This document shows positions 54,396-64,000 of a stretch of 64,000 bases of DNA, piece after piece; position 1 is the first letter of the stretch, and each line of letters begins with the position of its first letter. The stretch is from Herbihabitans rhizosphaerae (lineage in GTDB: Bacteria; Actinomycetota; Actinomycetes; Mycobacteriales; Pseudonocardiaceae): the NCBI RefSeq assembly GCF_004216555.1, contig NZ_SGWQ01000005.1, positions 62,001 to 126,000 of the forward strand. The letters are read 5' to 3'. The translations under genes and the position numbers were made by a program. Under the pieces are notes generated by a model that was not told the DNA's origin, made no database searches, and saw only the letters and a list, made by a program, of their open reading frames with translations.

Positions 54396-55157
54396 TTAGC
54401 CGTCCGCACCGACACCGATCACGACTGTCGCCCCCACGTCCTCGTCGGACACCACCCGCGCGCCGAATCCGTGCCGGGCAAGGCTTTCCACGGCGGCCGG
54501 CACCTGGTGCACGCTCGTCTCGAACAGCACGTGCCCGCCGTCGGCCAGCCAGTCGGTCGCACCGGCGATCACCCGCCGGGCGACGTCCAGGCCGTCGGTG
54601 CCGCCGTCCAGCGCGGCCTTCGGCTCGTGATCGCGCGCCTCCGGCGGCATCATCGCGATCTCCTCGGTCGGCACGTACGGCACGTTCGCCACCACCACGT
54701 CCACCCGGCCGCGCAGGTGCTCGGGCAGCGGCTCGAACAGGTCGCCGACGTGCGCGTGGCCCAGTCCGGCGAGGTTGCGCTCAGCGCAGCCGACCGCGAC
54801 CGGATCGATGTCCGCGGCGTGCAGCTCGACGTCCACGCTCGCCGCCACGGCCGCACCCACCGCGCCGCAGCCGCAGCACATGTCGACCACCACGCCGCCC
54901 GGTTCGGCCAGCTCGATCGCCTGTCGCGCAAGGGTTTCCGTGCGCCGGCGGGGCACGAACACACCCGGCGCGACGATCATCCGCCGGCCGAGGAACTCCA
55001 CCCAGCCGAGCAAGTGCTCCAGCGGCTCGCCGGCGATCCGCCTGGTGATCAGCTCCTCCAGACGCGCCGGCGTCGCGGCGTCGGCGATCAGCAGCCGCGC
55101 CTCGTCCTCGGCGAACACACAGCCGGCCGCGCGCAGCCGGGTCACCACATCGTGCAC
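54396..55157 (-). CDS. putative protein N5-glutamine methyltransferase (PrmC-related)
   Basis: 253 residues from GTG 55157. PrmC/HemK-like with RRIAGEPLEHLLGWVEFLGR, a SAM motif VVVDMCCGCGAVGAAVA and VVVANVPYVPTEEIAM. The catalytic NPPY of true PrmC reads NVPY here, as in the actinobacterial PrmC-related subfamily (TIGR03704-like), so it may modify another protein. The start lies 37 bp from the divergent YdeI-like gene. Confidence 0.88.
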   Translation of the reverse strand: MHDVVTRLRAAGCVFAEDEARLLIADAATPARLEELITRRIAGEPLEHLLGWVEFLGRRMIVAPGVFVPRRRTETLARQAIELAEPGGVVVDMCCGCGAVGAAVAASVDVELHAADIDPVAVGCAERNLAGLGHAHVGDLFEPLPEHLRGRVDVVVANVPYVPTEEIAMMPPEARDHEPKAALDGGTDGLDVARRVIAGATDWLADGGHVLFETSVHQVPAAVESLARHGFGARVVSDEDVGATVVIGVGADG

Positions 55158-55194
55158 GCCGAACAGTGTCGCCTGTCGGTGGCAGACTCGGCCC

Positions 55195-55572
55195 ATGAGC
55201 CAGGACGAGCGCAAGGACGGCTGGGTGATGCGGGCGTTCGGCACGCCCCCGGCGTTCGAGGAGTGGATGGCCGCGAACCACGCCGGCGAGCCGGGGATCT
55301 GGGTGAAGCTGGCCAAGAAGAACACCGGAGTCAGCACGATCGACTACGACCAGGCCCTCGAGGTCGCGCTGTGCTTCGGGTGGATCGACTCGAAGGGCCA
55401 GCGGATCGACGACACCTACTTCGGCGTGCGCTTCCAGCCGCGCAAGCCGAAGTCGAACTGGTCGGCCCGCAACGTGGGGATCGTCGAGCGGCTGCTCGCC
55501 GACGGCCGGATGCGTGAACCGGGGTTGGCCCAGGTCGAGGCGGCGAAAACAGCGGGTCGCTGGCCGTCCTGA
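55195..55572 (+). CDS. YdeI/OmpD-associated family protein
   Basis: 125 residues from ATG 55195. The family signature shows in FEEWMAANHAGEPGIWVKLA, DQALEVALCFGWIDSKGQRI and FQPRKPKSNWSARNVGIVER. YdeI-type proteins are small cytoplasmic proteins linked to stress and antimicrobial peptide resistance; the mechanism is unclear. Divergent from the PrmC-like gene. Confidence 0.88.
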   Translation: MSQDERKDGWVMRAFGTPPAFEEWMAANHAGEPGIWVKLAKKNTGVSTIDYDQALEVALCFGWIDSKGQRIDDTYFGVRFQPRKPKSNWSARNVGIVERLLADGRMREPGLAQVEAAKTAGRWPS

Positions 55573-55637
55573 TTTCTCGGTGGCAATCTTGCCCGCCGTA
55601 CGGCATACTCGAACACACGTTCGATCAGGGAGGGATC

Positions 55638-56096
55638 GTGTGTTGGCAGTGTGACCATCCGGACGCCACGAAGGCCGAGTACCTGGAGCACATGCGCGGG
55701 CTGATCAGCCGCTACGGCTGGGCCGTGACGGCGATCGAGCCCGACTCGCTGCGCCCGGCGTGGGCCTACACCGTCGGCCTGACCGCGCACGGGCGTGCCG
55801 AGCTGGTGATCAGCGGCCTGCCTCAGGATCGCGCCGGCACGCTGTTGAACGATGTCGCCGAACACGTGTTACACGCCGAGGAACCCGTTGCCGGGGAACG
55901 GATTTCGCTCCGTGACGGGCCGCTGATCGAGGTCGTCAGGCTGGCGGTGCCGAGCGCGCACCTGCGCGTCGTGGCGGATCTGTACGGGGAGAAGTTCCGC
56001 GCGCTGCAGCTCGTGCACGCCGACGCCCAAGGGCAGTGGCCGTGGGAAAGGGGGTTCCTGGGCGATCAACGAGTGCTCGGTCCACGCGCGGCGTGA
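55638..56096 (+). CDS. DUF4262 protein
   Basis: 152 residues from GTG 55638 with a GGGAGG ribosome site. The protein opens MCWQCDHPDATKAEYLEHMR and has PAWAYTVGLTAHGRAELVIS, the DUF4262 pattern. Cytoplasmic, function unknown; it often occurs near small stress genes. Confidence 0.88.
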   Translation: MCWQCDHPDATKAEYLEHMRGLISRYGWAVTAIEPDSLRPAWAYTVGLTAHGRAELVISGLPQDRAGTLLNDVAEHVLHAEEPVAGERISLRDGPLIEVVRLAVPSAHLRVVADLYGEKFRALQLVHADAQGQWPWERGFLGDQRVLGPRAA

Positions 56097-56155
56097 CCGG
56101 TGATCATCAGCGACATGTCAGCGCGTTGTCGGTGGTGTGCGGCACAATCGCGCAC

Positions 56156-57199
56156 GTGAGCGAGACGACCGCACCTGACACCGGCACGGCCCTGGACGAC
56201 GCCGATCTGGCACGGGCACGCGACGGTGACGACGCCGCGTTCACGCGACTGGTGGAGCCGCTGCGCCGAGAGCTGCACGCGCACTGCTACCGCATGCTCG
56301 GGTCCACGCACGACGCCGACGACGCGTTGCAGGACGCGCTGTTGCGGGCGTGGCGCGGTCTCGCGCGCTTCGAGGGCCGCAGCTCGTTGCGCTCCTGGCT
56401 GTACACCGTCGCCACCCGCACCTGCCTGGACTCGGTCGAGCGCCGGGGGCGGCGGGCGCTGCCGGTCGACCTCAGCCCGGCCAGCGAGCGCACGGTGATG
56501 AGCGACGCCCCGCTGACCGAGGTCGCCTGGCTCGGCCCGTACCCGGATGCCGGCCTGGCCGCCGGTCCCGCCGCGCCCGAGGCGCGCTACGAGCAGCGGG
56601 AAGCCGTGGAGTTGGCGTTCGTCGCCGCGCTGCAGCACCTGCCCGGCAATCAGCGGGCCGTGCTGTTGTTGTTCGAGGTGCTCGGATTCTCGGCCGCGGA
56701 GATCGCCGAGACGATGAAGACGTCCACCACGTCGGTGAACTCGGCGCTGGCGCGCGCCCGCAAGGTGCTGGCCAAGCGAGTGCCGCCGGGTACCCAGCAG
56801 CAGTCACTGCGCAAGATCGAGGACGAGCGGCTGAAGGAGATCGTCGGCGAGTTCACCTCGGCGATGGAGCGCGGCGACGCGGACGCGCTGGTCGCGCTGC
56901 TCACCGAGGACGTCACCTGGTCGATGCCGCCGCTGCCACACTGGTACACCGGCCTCGACGCGGTGACCGACTTCCTCGTGAAGGTGCCACTGGGCAGTTG
57001 CGGAAGCTGGCGGCACATCACGACCAGCGCGAACGGCCAGCCGGCCGTCGCCGGTTACCTGCGCGCCGAGGACGACGGCGAGCACGTCGGCTGGGCCATC
57101 GACGTACTGACCCTGCGCGACGGGCGGATCAGCGAGGTCACCTCGTTCATCGGCCGCGAGCACTTCGTCGCGTTCGGCCTGCCCACCTCGCTGCCCTGA
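56156..57199 (+). CDS. ECF-type sigma factor with SnoaL C-terminal domain
   Basis: 347 residues from GTG 56156. Sigma region 2 (LHAHCYRMLGSTHDADDALQ), region 4 (LPGNQRAVLLLFEVLGFSAA, EIAETMKTSTTSVNSALARA) and a SnoaL-like tail (about 225-340, PLPHWYTGLDAVTDFLV). The layout fits the SigG/SigJ-like extended ECF groups (TIGR02960-like), where the tail controls activity in place of an anti-sigma factor. It is probably leaderless: no ribosome site lies before the GTG. Confidence 0.92.
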   Translation: MSETTAPDTGTALDDADLARARDGDDAAFTRLVEPLRRELHAHCYRMLGSTHDADDALQDALLRAWRGLARFEGRSSLRSWLYTVATRTCLDSVERRGRRALPVDLSPASERTVMSDAPLTEVAWLGPYPDAGLAAGPAAPEARYEQREAVELAFVAALQHLPGNQRAVLLLFEVLGFSAAEIAETMKTSTTSVNSALARARKVLAKRVPPGTQQQSLRKIEDERLKEIVGEFTSAMERGDADALVALLTEDVTWSMPPLPHWYTGLDAVTDFLVKVPLGSCGSWRHITTSANGQPAVAGYLRAEDDGEHVGWAIDVLTLRDGRISEVTSFIGREHFVAFGLPTSLP

Positions 57200-57211
57200 T
57201 CGACGCGCCTC

Positions 57212-57535
57212 ATGCCCTGGTACACCCTCACCGGCACCCCAGGTGCGGGCAAGACAGCGGTACTGCGCCTGCTCGAGGTGCGCGGCCACGCCGATGCCGT
57301 CTACGAACCGACCGTCTTCTTCATCCGCAACCAGGGCTTCATCGCGCCGACCGCCGCCCGGCGCATCAGCCTTGAGGAGTCGCTCGCCTTCGAGCAGGTG
57401 CACGAGCTGACCTACCGAGAACTCGGATTCACTCTCCTCGACGTCCCCGCCGGCTCACTCGACGAACGCGTGGACCTGATCGAGTCGTTCACAGTCGCCG
57501 GACGCGGAGCACGCCGGTCAGCATCGGGAGGGTGA
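57212..57535 (+). pseudogene. AAA_28-type ATPase with internal deletion
   Basis: An uninterrupted 107-codon frame, but the middle of the fold is missing. It starts with YTLTGTPGAGKTAVLRLLEV (Walker A, 8-15), then jumps after RGHA straight to VYEPTVFFIRNQGF and TAARRISLEESLAFEQVHEL, the C-terminal part of AAA_28-type kinases/ATPases. About 80-100 residues, including Walker B and the substrate region, are gone in frame. It can hardly be active. It lies 12 bp behind the sigma factor gene. Confidence 0.75.
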
Positions 57536-57660
57536 ACTCGCCGAGGGCGGTCTCCGGTGTGCTCGCGAGGAAAGCGCGGATCCGGCCGAGCGTGGTCTCG
57601 TGCTATCTCGGGCGCCGCGACGTCCATGTCGAACGCAGCCGATCCGCATGTTCACAAACC

Positions 57661-57768
57661 GTCCGGGCGCCCCAGCGCCCGGACATTCGGGGGTCTGGGG
57701 TCGTCCCCCAGAAATAGTGACGAGCGACGCGATCCGCGCTCTCCGCGGACACACGTCCGCCGAGCGAG
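57661..57768 (-). terminator. hairpin element trailing tRNA-Ala
   Basis: Same design as the element after tRNA-Leu. A 7-bp stem (57744-57750 with 57732-57738) has a GAGAG pentaloop, then a short A/T stretch and a CTGGGG/CCCCAG stem. An extra perfect stem (57661-57670 with 57675-57684) follows. The first ~55 bp downstream of both tRNAs align closely, including the CGTGTGTCCGCGGA segment on the tRNA strand. Confidence 0.7.
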
Positions 57769-57841
57769 TGGAGCTAAGGGGACTTGAACCCCTAACCCCT
57801 GCCTTGCAAAGGCAGTGCTCTGCCAGTTGAGCTATAGCCCC
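57769..57841 (-). tRNA. tRNA-Ala (TGC)
   Basis: Reverse strand, 73 nt: acceptor GGGGCTA/TAGCTCC, D-arm AGCTCAACTGGCAGAGC, anticodon loop TTTGCAA (anticodon TGC), T-arm with GGTTCAAGTCC, discriminator A; CCA not encoded. The acceptor holds a G:T pair. tRNA-Ala and tRNA-Ile near gyrA is the usual actinobacterial order. Confidence 0.96.
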
Positions 57842-57875
57842 GTTCGGGTGCGACTGTGCCGCACCCACGAGCGCG

Positions 57876-58025
57876 TCAGGCCTTCTTGGCCGCGGCGCTC
57901 CCGTTGTTACCGGCCGGCGCGGTTGCCTCACGCCACAGCTCGGATTCGGCCTTCGCCGCCTTGCTGCGCTTGAGGAACACGAGAACGCCACCGGCGATCG
58001 CCCCGAGCACGAGGAGCTTCTTCAC
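57876..58025 (-). CDS. DLW-39 family small protein
   Basis: 49 residues from GTG 58025 (GGAGGG ribosome site). One N-terminal hydrophobic segment (KKLLVLGAIAGGVLVFLKRS) is followed by KAESELWREATA and an Ala/Lys tail. The E/D-L-W motif and length match the DLW-39 family that sits beside tRNA-Ala and gyrA in actinobacteria. Function unknown. Confidence 0.88.
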   Translation of the reverse strand: MKKLLVLGAIAGGVLVFLKRSKAAKAESELWREATAPAGNNGSAAAKKA

Positions 58026-58169
58026 GTTCACCCTCCTAATGAGCCTGTTGCACACCAGTCCGAACCGGCCCGGCGGCAGACCCCAAGTCTGCCACAGCGG
58101 CTACCTGCCGGTTCGCCGCCGTCTCGAATTCCGGATGCGGAGCGCCCGAGCGATGTGCTGCAGTGAGCC

Positions 58170-58988
58170 ATGCGGCTGAGCGACGAGATCGCGTCACACT
58201 ACGCACAGGGCGTCGAGCGGGACCGCCTGACGACGTGGGGCCGGCTCGAGGCACTGCGCACCCGTGAGCTGCTGGCGCGATTCCTGCCGCCCGCCCCGGC
58301 CGTCGTGCTGGACGTCGGTGGCGCCGAGGGTGCCTACGCCCTCCCGCTCGCCCAGGCCGGCTACGCGGTTCACCTACTCGATCCCGTGCCCGCCCACGTC
58401 GAGGCGGCGCGGGCAGCTTCGGCTCGGCAGGCCACCGCTCCACTGGCCGGCGCCGAGGTCGGCGACGCGCGAGAACTTCCCTTCGGTGACGGCACGGCCG
58501 ACGCCGTCCTACTGCTCGGCCCGCTGTATCACCTGATCGAGGCCGACGACCGGACACGAGCACTGGCCGAGGCACACCGGGTGCTCCGCCCGGGCGGCCA
58601 ACTACTCGCCGCCGCGATCTCCCGATTCGCGTCCACCCTCGACGGTCTGCGCTCCGGGATGATCACCGACCCGACATTCGAAGCGATCGTCGAGAACGAC
58701 CTCCACACCGGGACCCACCACAACCCCGACGTCGAGGGCCGACCCGAGTGGTTCACCCTGGCCTACTTCCACCACCCGGACGAACTCCTCACCGAAGTGC
58801 GGCACAGCGGTTTCCCCGACGCCGAGGTCCTCGCCGTCGAGGGCCCGTGCGGCCAGGCAACCATGACCATCGACCTCGACAACCCCACAGCCCGGGACAC
58901 CGCACTGCGCGCGATCGCCCGCGTCGAACGAGAACCCAGCCTCCTCGGCGCCAGCCCCCACCTCATGGCCGTGGCGACGAAGCTGTGA
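58170..58988 (+). CDS. class I SAM-dependent methyltransferase
   Basis: 272 residues from ATG 58170. Motif I is VLDVGGAEGAYALPLA, followed by HLLDPVPAHVEAA and LLLGPLYHLIEADDRTRALA, with VLRPGGQLLAAAIS later. It resembles small-molecule methyltransferases. Its stop lies 3 bp before the truncated copy of the tRNA-Ile 3' region, so it marks the left border of the DGQHR insert. Confidence 0.88.
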   Translation: MRLSDEIASHYAQGVERDRLTTWGRLEALRTRELLARFLPPAPAVVLDVGGAEGAYALPLAQAGYAVHLLDPVPAHVEAARAASARQATAPLAGAEVGDARELPFGDGTADAVLLLGPLYHLIEADDRTRALAEAHRVLRPGGQLLAAAISRFASTLDGLRSGMITDPTFEAIVENDLHTGTHHNPDVEGRPEWFTLAYFHHPDELLTEVRHSGFPDAEVLAVEGPCGQATMTIDLDNPTARDTALRAIARVEREPSLLGASPHLMAVATKL

Positions 58989-58991
58989 ACC

Positions 58992-59070
58992 AAGAAGCCC
59001 GCTGACCATGCAGGTCAGCGGGTTTGCGGTGTGGGCCTACCAGGACTTGAACCTGGGCCGTTCGTTGTCA
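58992..59070 (-). repeat. partial duplicate of tRNA-Ile 3' end and its terminator (att-like)
   Basis: 59032-59057 is identical to the last 26 nt of tRNA-Ile (3' acceptor strand and T-arm), and similarity continues weakly to about 59070 (TTCGTTGTCAG against TTCGTTATCAG). Downstream on the tRNA strand it has the same terminator stem, CCCGCTGACC/GGTCAGCGGG (58998-59007 with 59013-59022), as the true tRNA. No complete tRNA can form here. Together with 60798-60866 it brackets a 1.8-kb insert. Confidence 0.85.
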
Positions 59071-59337
59071 GAAAAACGGTACGTGTCCCGCGTGGCTCGC
59101 CAGCGATCCGGCAGTTCGACGTGACCTTGGCAAGGACGCCTCCATGCCACGTCTCGTGAATCGCAGTGCTGCACAGGGGCCTGGGTACAACTTGGCTTCT
59201 CCGCGCGGGCCCCGCGCGGGCGGTCCTATACAGGATGGCGACTCACATCATCGTGGCCAGTTTTGTTCTTTTTTCTTGATTTAATTTCTTATTTACCGAC
59301 CTACCAACTTCCGTGTTACGGTTAGCGGTAGATGATC
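59071..59337. other. gene-free part of insert, with AT-rich tract
   Basis: I see no gene here. The right part (about 59255-59300) is strikingly AT-rich for this genome (TTTTTTCTTGATTTAATTTC), which supports a foreign origin and likely carries the promoter of the DGQHR gene. A CCGCGCGGGC-type GC palindrome lies near 59200. No integrase remnant was recognised. Confidence 0.55.
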
Positions 59338-59376
59338 CCCTCCGGTAGAAGGTGGAGGGCCCCTTCTAGGAGGTAA
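59338..59376 (+). promoter_or_regulatory. leader with mutually exclusive hairpins before DGQHR gene
   Basis: CCCTCC (59338-59343) can pair with GGAGGG (59354-59359), and AGAAGG (59347-59352) with CCTTCT (59362-59367). The second stem uses the loop of the first, so both cannot form fully together. CCCTCC is also complementary to the AGGAGG ribosome site (59368-59373), 4 bp before the start. This could control translation. Confidence 0.5.
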
Positions 59377-59377
59377 C

Positions 59378-60643
59378 GTGAGCATCAACGTCGATCCGCT
59401 ACGGCTGTCCAAGCCGCAGGACTCCAGCACCTACCTGGCGATCAAGACCATCCAAGGAGGGCGCGCGGTTTACGCCACGCGTGTGCCACTCCTCGACTTG
59501 CCCACGATCCTGCCGGTCCCGGACCCGAACAACGTTGACAAGGACAACCGCAAGGTTGACCGCCTCCACGCCAAGCACTTCGGCGAGTACCTAGACACAA
59601 AGCAGGACTGGGTCGCTCCCGCCCTCTTGGCCCGCGACGGCGGGGGTTGCACCTACGAAAAGGTTGACGAACACGGCGCCGTCGGCTACCTCACGGTGCC
59701 GTGGGCTATCGGCGGCATCTCCGCCCTACGTACGATCGACGGCCAGCACCGCGTGCTTGGCGTCGCCATCGAAAAGCAGCGCATCACCGACGCAATCTCC
59801 GCCATCGACCGGGAGATGGCACGCAAGGTGAGCCCGGAAAAGGCCGCGAAGCTTCAGGCTGAACGTGAGAGGCTCGTCGGTCAGATGAACCGGTTGAAGG
59901 CCGAGTACGTCGGCCTGGACATCTACGTGGAGCCGGACCCGATCAAGGCCCAGCAGATGTTCGTCGATGTCGCGGACAATGCCAAGGGCATCAGCAGCGC
60001 CGTCCGCGCACGTTTCGACAGCTACAAGGTCGCCAATCGCACCCTGTCCGACGTCATCGATCACCCACTGCTCAAGGGCAAGGTCGACGCCGAACAGGAC
60101 CGCATGACCATAAAAAACCCCAACCTGATGGGCGCCAAACACGTCGCCGACATCACCCGCTCTGTCATCGCAGGTGCTGGTGGTCGGATCAGCAAGAAGG
60201 CCGAGCAGACCCTGACCGATGGCGAGGTCATCGAACAAGTCAAGGATTACCTTGACGTCATCTCCAACGCCTTCACGGATCTCGCCGCTATCACCGAGGA
60301 TGACCCGGAGGCGGAGCGCAAGCACGATGAGCCGACCCTGGCCCAGAAGTTGCGACGTACCTCTCTGCTCGGCTCGGTCGGCATGCTGCGCGTCCTAGGA
60401 GGGGTGTTCCGTGAACTTCGCGCGGGCGACAATCCTGCTGAACTCGACGACATCACCGAGTTCTTCAAGCGCCTCGACCCACACATGGAAGCCCCGGTAA
60501 CCGAGACCAGTATCTGGCGCACCACCGAGGCCAATGTCGATTTCGAGCTAGACGCCGGTGCACCGATCATGCGGACCCAGAACATCGTCCACCTGGTCGG
60601 CGTGATCACCAGTTGGTACAAAAAGGCACCCGCGTCCCTATAG
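59378..60643 (+). CDS. DGQHR-domain (DndB-like) protein, sole gene of tRNA-Ile insert
   Basis: 421 residues from GTG 59378 with a strong AGGAGG site. The hallmark LRTIDGQHRVLGV has DGQHR at 121-125. It is preceded by a DndB/DGQHR-type N-terminal half (RVPLLDLPTILPVPDP) and followed by a long helical region (MARKVSPEKAAKLQAERERL) and FVDVADNAKGISSAVRARFD, as in DndB-like proteins. DndB regulates DNA phosphorothioation in Dnd systems, but no dndA/C/D/E genes are here. Less GC-rich than its neighbours and flanked by tRNA-Ile fragments, it is probably horizontally acquired, perhaps a defence or anti-defence cargo. Confidence 0.88.
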   Translation: MSINVDPLRLSKPQDSSTYLAIKTIQGGRAVYATRVPLLDLPTILPVPDPNNVDKDNRKVDRLHAKHFGEYLDTKQDWVAPALLARDGGGCTYEKVDEHGAVGYLTVPWAIGGISALRTIDGQHRVLGVAIEKQRITDAISAIDREMARKVSPEKAAKLQAERERLVGQMNRLKAEYVGLDIYVEPDPIKAQQMFVDVADNAKGISSAVRARFDSYKVANRTLSDVIDHPLLKGKVDAEQDRMTIKNPNLMGAKHVADITRSVIAGAGGRISKKAEQTLTDGEVIEQVKDYLDVISNAFTDLAAITEDDPEAERKHDEPTLAQKLRRTSLLGSVGMLRVLGGVFRELRAGDNPAELDDITEFFKRLDPHMEAPVTETSIWRTTEANVDFELDAGAPIMRTQNIVHLVGVITSWYKKAPASL

Positions 60644-60797
60644 GACGGTTCTCCCGAAGGACGCCGGCCGCATCAGCAACGGCAAGGACGCAGAGCTGGA
60701 CCGGGCACACCGAAAGTGATGAGAGTGAGTGACCAGAACCGGCTGAGTGGTTCCCGGTTTGGCTACCGGCTCCCTTGCTGACAGTCCACCTGAGACG

Positions 60798-60840
60798 AAG
60801 AAGCCCGCTGACCACACTGGTCAGCGGGCTCTTTACGGGG
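60798..60840 (-). terminator. terminator of tRNA-Ile, duplicated at 58992-59030
   Basis: CCCGCTGACC (60804-60813) pairs with GGTCAGCGGG (60819-60828) across an ACACT loop, 13 bp after the tRNA 3' end, followed on that strand by CTTCTT. The stem is identical to the copy at 58998-59022 while loops and flanks differ. Confidence 0.8.
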
Positions 60841-60914
60841 TGGGCCTACCAGGACTTGAACCTGGGACCCCTTCGTTATCAGCGAAGTGCTCTAACCGCC
60901 TGAGCTATAGGCCC
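60841..60914 (-). tRNA. tRNA-Ile (GAT)
   Basis: Reverse strand, 74 nt: acceptor GGGCCTA/TAGGCCC, D-arm AGCTCAGGCGGTTAGAGC, anticodon loop CTGATAA (anticodon GAT), T-arm with GGTTCAAGTCC, discriminator A. CCA not encoded. Its 3' 26 nt and terminator are duplicated at the far end of the neighbouring insert, so this is the likely integration target. Confidence 0.96.
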
Positions 60915-60965
60915 CCGTTGGACCCGATGAGATTACCTCACCGGGCCGGGCTCTCGGCAACGGGG

Positions 60966-61829
60966 TTACTCCCGTTCCGCGAGCGTCACCTCCAGGCCGC
61001 CGGCGAGGTCGGCCGAGACGTTGTAGACGAACGCAGCCACCGTCGCCAGCGCGCTGAACAGCACGATGTTGATCGCGCCGATGATCGCCGCGACACCGAA
61101 CACCCTGCCGGCGCTGATCAGTGGCTCCTTGTTCCCGCTGTCACTCTGCAGGAACTCGCTGGAGATGCCGTTGAGCTGATCCCACACGCCCATGCCGTCG
61201 AGCACGGCGTACAGCACGCCGACCGCGACCAGCCACACGAAGAACAACGCGACACCGAGCACCAGCGACAGCTTGAGCACCGACCACGGGTCGAACCGCT
61301 TGATCTGCAGGCTGGCCCGGCGCGGACCCCGGCCCGGACGGCGCAGCGCGCTTGGCGGGGCGGTGGTGCCGGCGGTGCGAATGGTCTGCGTGGAGGCGCC
61401 GATGTTGACCGACGTGCGCGCGCCACCCGCGGCACCGGCGGCCGCGGCCTGGGCGTCGGCCGCCTGGCCGAACAGCCGAGGCGCCGCCGTCCCGCTCACC
61501 ACCGGGTGCTCCATGGCCGGCGGCTCCTCGGCCGGCGTGCTGGACGGCGGGGTCTCCGGTTGCGACTCCGTCTCCTCGCTCGGCCAGACCTGGTGCTCCG
61601 TTCGCACCGCGGCGTCGTCCTGGGTCACCCGCTGCCATGGCGGCGGCGTCGCGCTGCTCAGCTCGAGCTCCTCCGTGCTCTGTCCCGAGCCGTTGGTGGC
61701 CCGGGCGGCGTCCCTGATGTCGTCGTTGTCGTCCGGCTTGCTCGTGCCGGACGTGGCGATCACCGAGGTTCGCTCGGCGTCACGCTCCGCCTCGGCCTTG
61801 CCGCGCTCCGGTTTCTCCGGTGGTGTCAC
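60966..61829 (-). CDS. DUF3566 membrane protein
   Basis: 287 residues from GTG 61829. A long acidic, Pro/Thr-rich N-terminal half (1-160) precedes the DUF3566 domain with two membrane helices (KLSLVLGVALFFVWLVAVGV and VFGVAAIIGAINIVLFSALA), introduced by RRASLQIKRFDPWSV. Conserved downstream of gyrA in actinobacteria (Rv0007 in M. tuberculosis), where it is linked to cell envelope functions. It follows gyrA by 33 bp. Confidence 0.92.
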   Translation of the reverse strand: MTPPEKPERGKAEAERDAERTSVIATSGTSKPDDNDDIRDAARATNGSGQSTEELELSSATPPPWQRVTQDDAAVRTEHQVWPSEETESQPETPPSSTPAEEPPAMEHPVVSGTAAPRLFGQAADAQAAAAGAAGGARTSVNIGASTQTIRTAGTTAPPSALRRPGRGPRRASLQIKRFDPWSVLKLSLVLGVALFFVWLVAVGVLYAVLDGMGVWDQLNGISSEFLQSDSGNKEPLISAGRVFGVAAIIGAINIVLFSALATVAAFVYNVSADLAGGLEVTLAERE

Positions 61830-61862
61830 GAGCGATTCCCCTACATGTTCGCGTCGTCGTGC

Positions 61863-64000
<2,138 letters not shown>

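Noticed and set aside
57489-57602. Reverse 37-codon stretch HETTLGRIRAFLAS...LTGVLRVRRL
   Set aside because: It reads like the C-terminus of a methyltransferase-type protein but is too short and bounded by stops; I cannot name it safely.
59032-59070. A second tRNA-Ile gene
   Set aside because: Only the 3' acceptor strand and T-arm are present; no D-arm or anticodon arm can be formed.

Overview
The window is high-GC actinobacterial DNA with frequent GTG starts and dense antisense open frames. Gene content and order point to Pseudonocardiaceae or a close relative (inference from gyrA, DUF3566, tRNA-Ile, tRNA-Ala, DLW-39, and from fhaA, fhaB, pstP, rodA, pbpA, pknA, pknB, trpG, class E sortase, crgA). 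In such genomes this block lies within a few tens of kilobases of oriC. gyrA runs off the right edge, so dnaA and oriC should lie beyond it.

Layout. 1-7.6 kb: a RecB-like nuclease (cut by the left edge), two small proteins, a decayed methyltransferase, a BCCT osmolyte transporter and a YcnI/CopC/CopD copper cluster. 7.6-16.2 kb: an APH-like kinase with an XRE/TPR regulator, small lineage proteins, a TetR regulator, and a divergent PLP-enzyme / sugar-lactone-oxidase pair with a palindromic operator. An inverted pair of ~290-bp repeats flanks 7.6-12.9 kb.

16.5-20.6 kb: the most unusual locus. A small Bell-like protein ends in an amyloid-type (RHIM-like/BASS) motif. A GT-B-like protein follows, whose 5' end is preceded by twelve copies of an 8-bp tandem repeat that set its reading frame. 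A convergent NB-ARC/TPR (NLR-type) protein starts with nearly the same amyloid motif. This looks like a cell-death or defence signalosome with a possible phase-variable third component.

23-32.5 kb: the canonical Ser/Thr-kinase, phosphatase and cell-elongation operon, followed by trpG/pabA, a protease remnant, a frameshifted gene, an amino-acid permease, a WhiJ/BldB-type XRE + DUF397 cassette, an NTF2-like protein, an ABC-F protein, a class E sortase, crgA, a rhomboid protease and a cyclophilin. 43-57 kb: lipoproteins, DoxX, a lipase-like hydrolase, a large membrane protein, GyrI-like, methyltransferase, helicase-associated, exonuclease III and PrmC-like genes, and a SnoaL-tailed sigma factor.

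57-64 kb: tRNA-Ala, DLW-39, a methyltransferase, then a 1.8-kb insert carrying one DGQHR (DndB-like) gene. Copies of the tRNA-Ile 3' end plus its terminator flank this insert. The true tRNA-Ile, a DUF3566 protein and gyrA follow. The window holds several eroded genes (methyltransferase, S1 protease, alpha/beta hydrolase, carboxylesterase, AAA protein) and two single-base frameshifts, so it combines a conserved core with active gene turnover. All homology statements come from reading the translations by eye; no database search was run.
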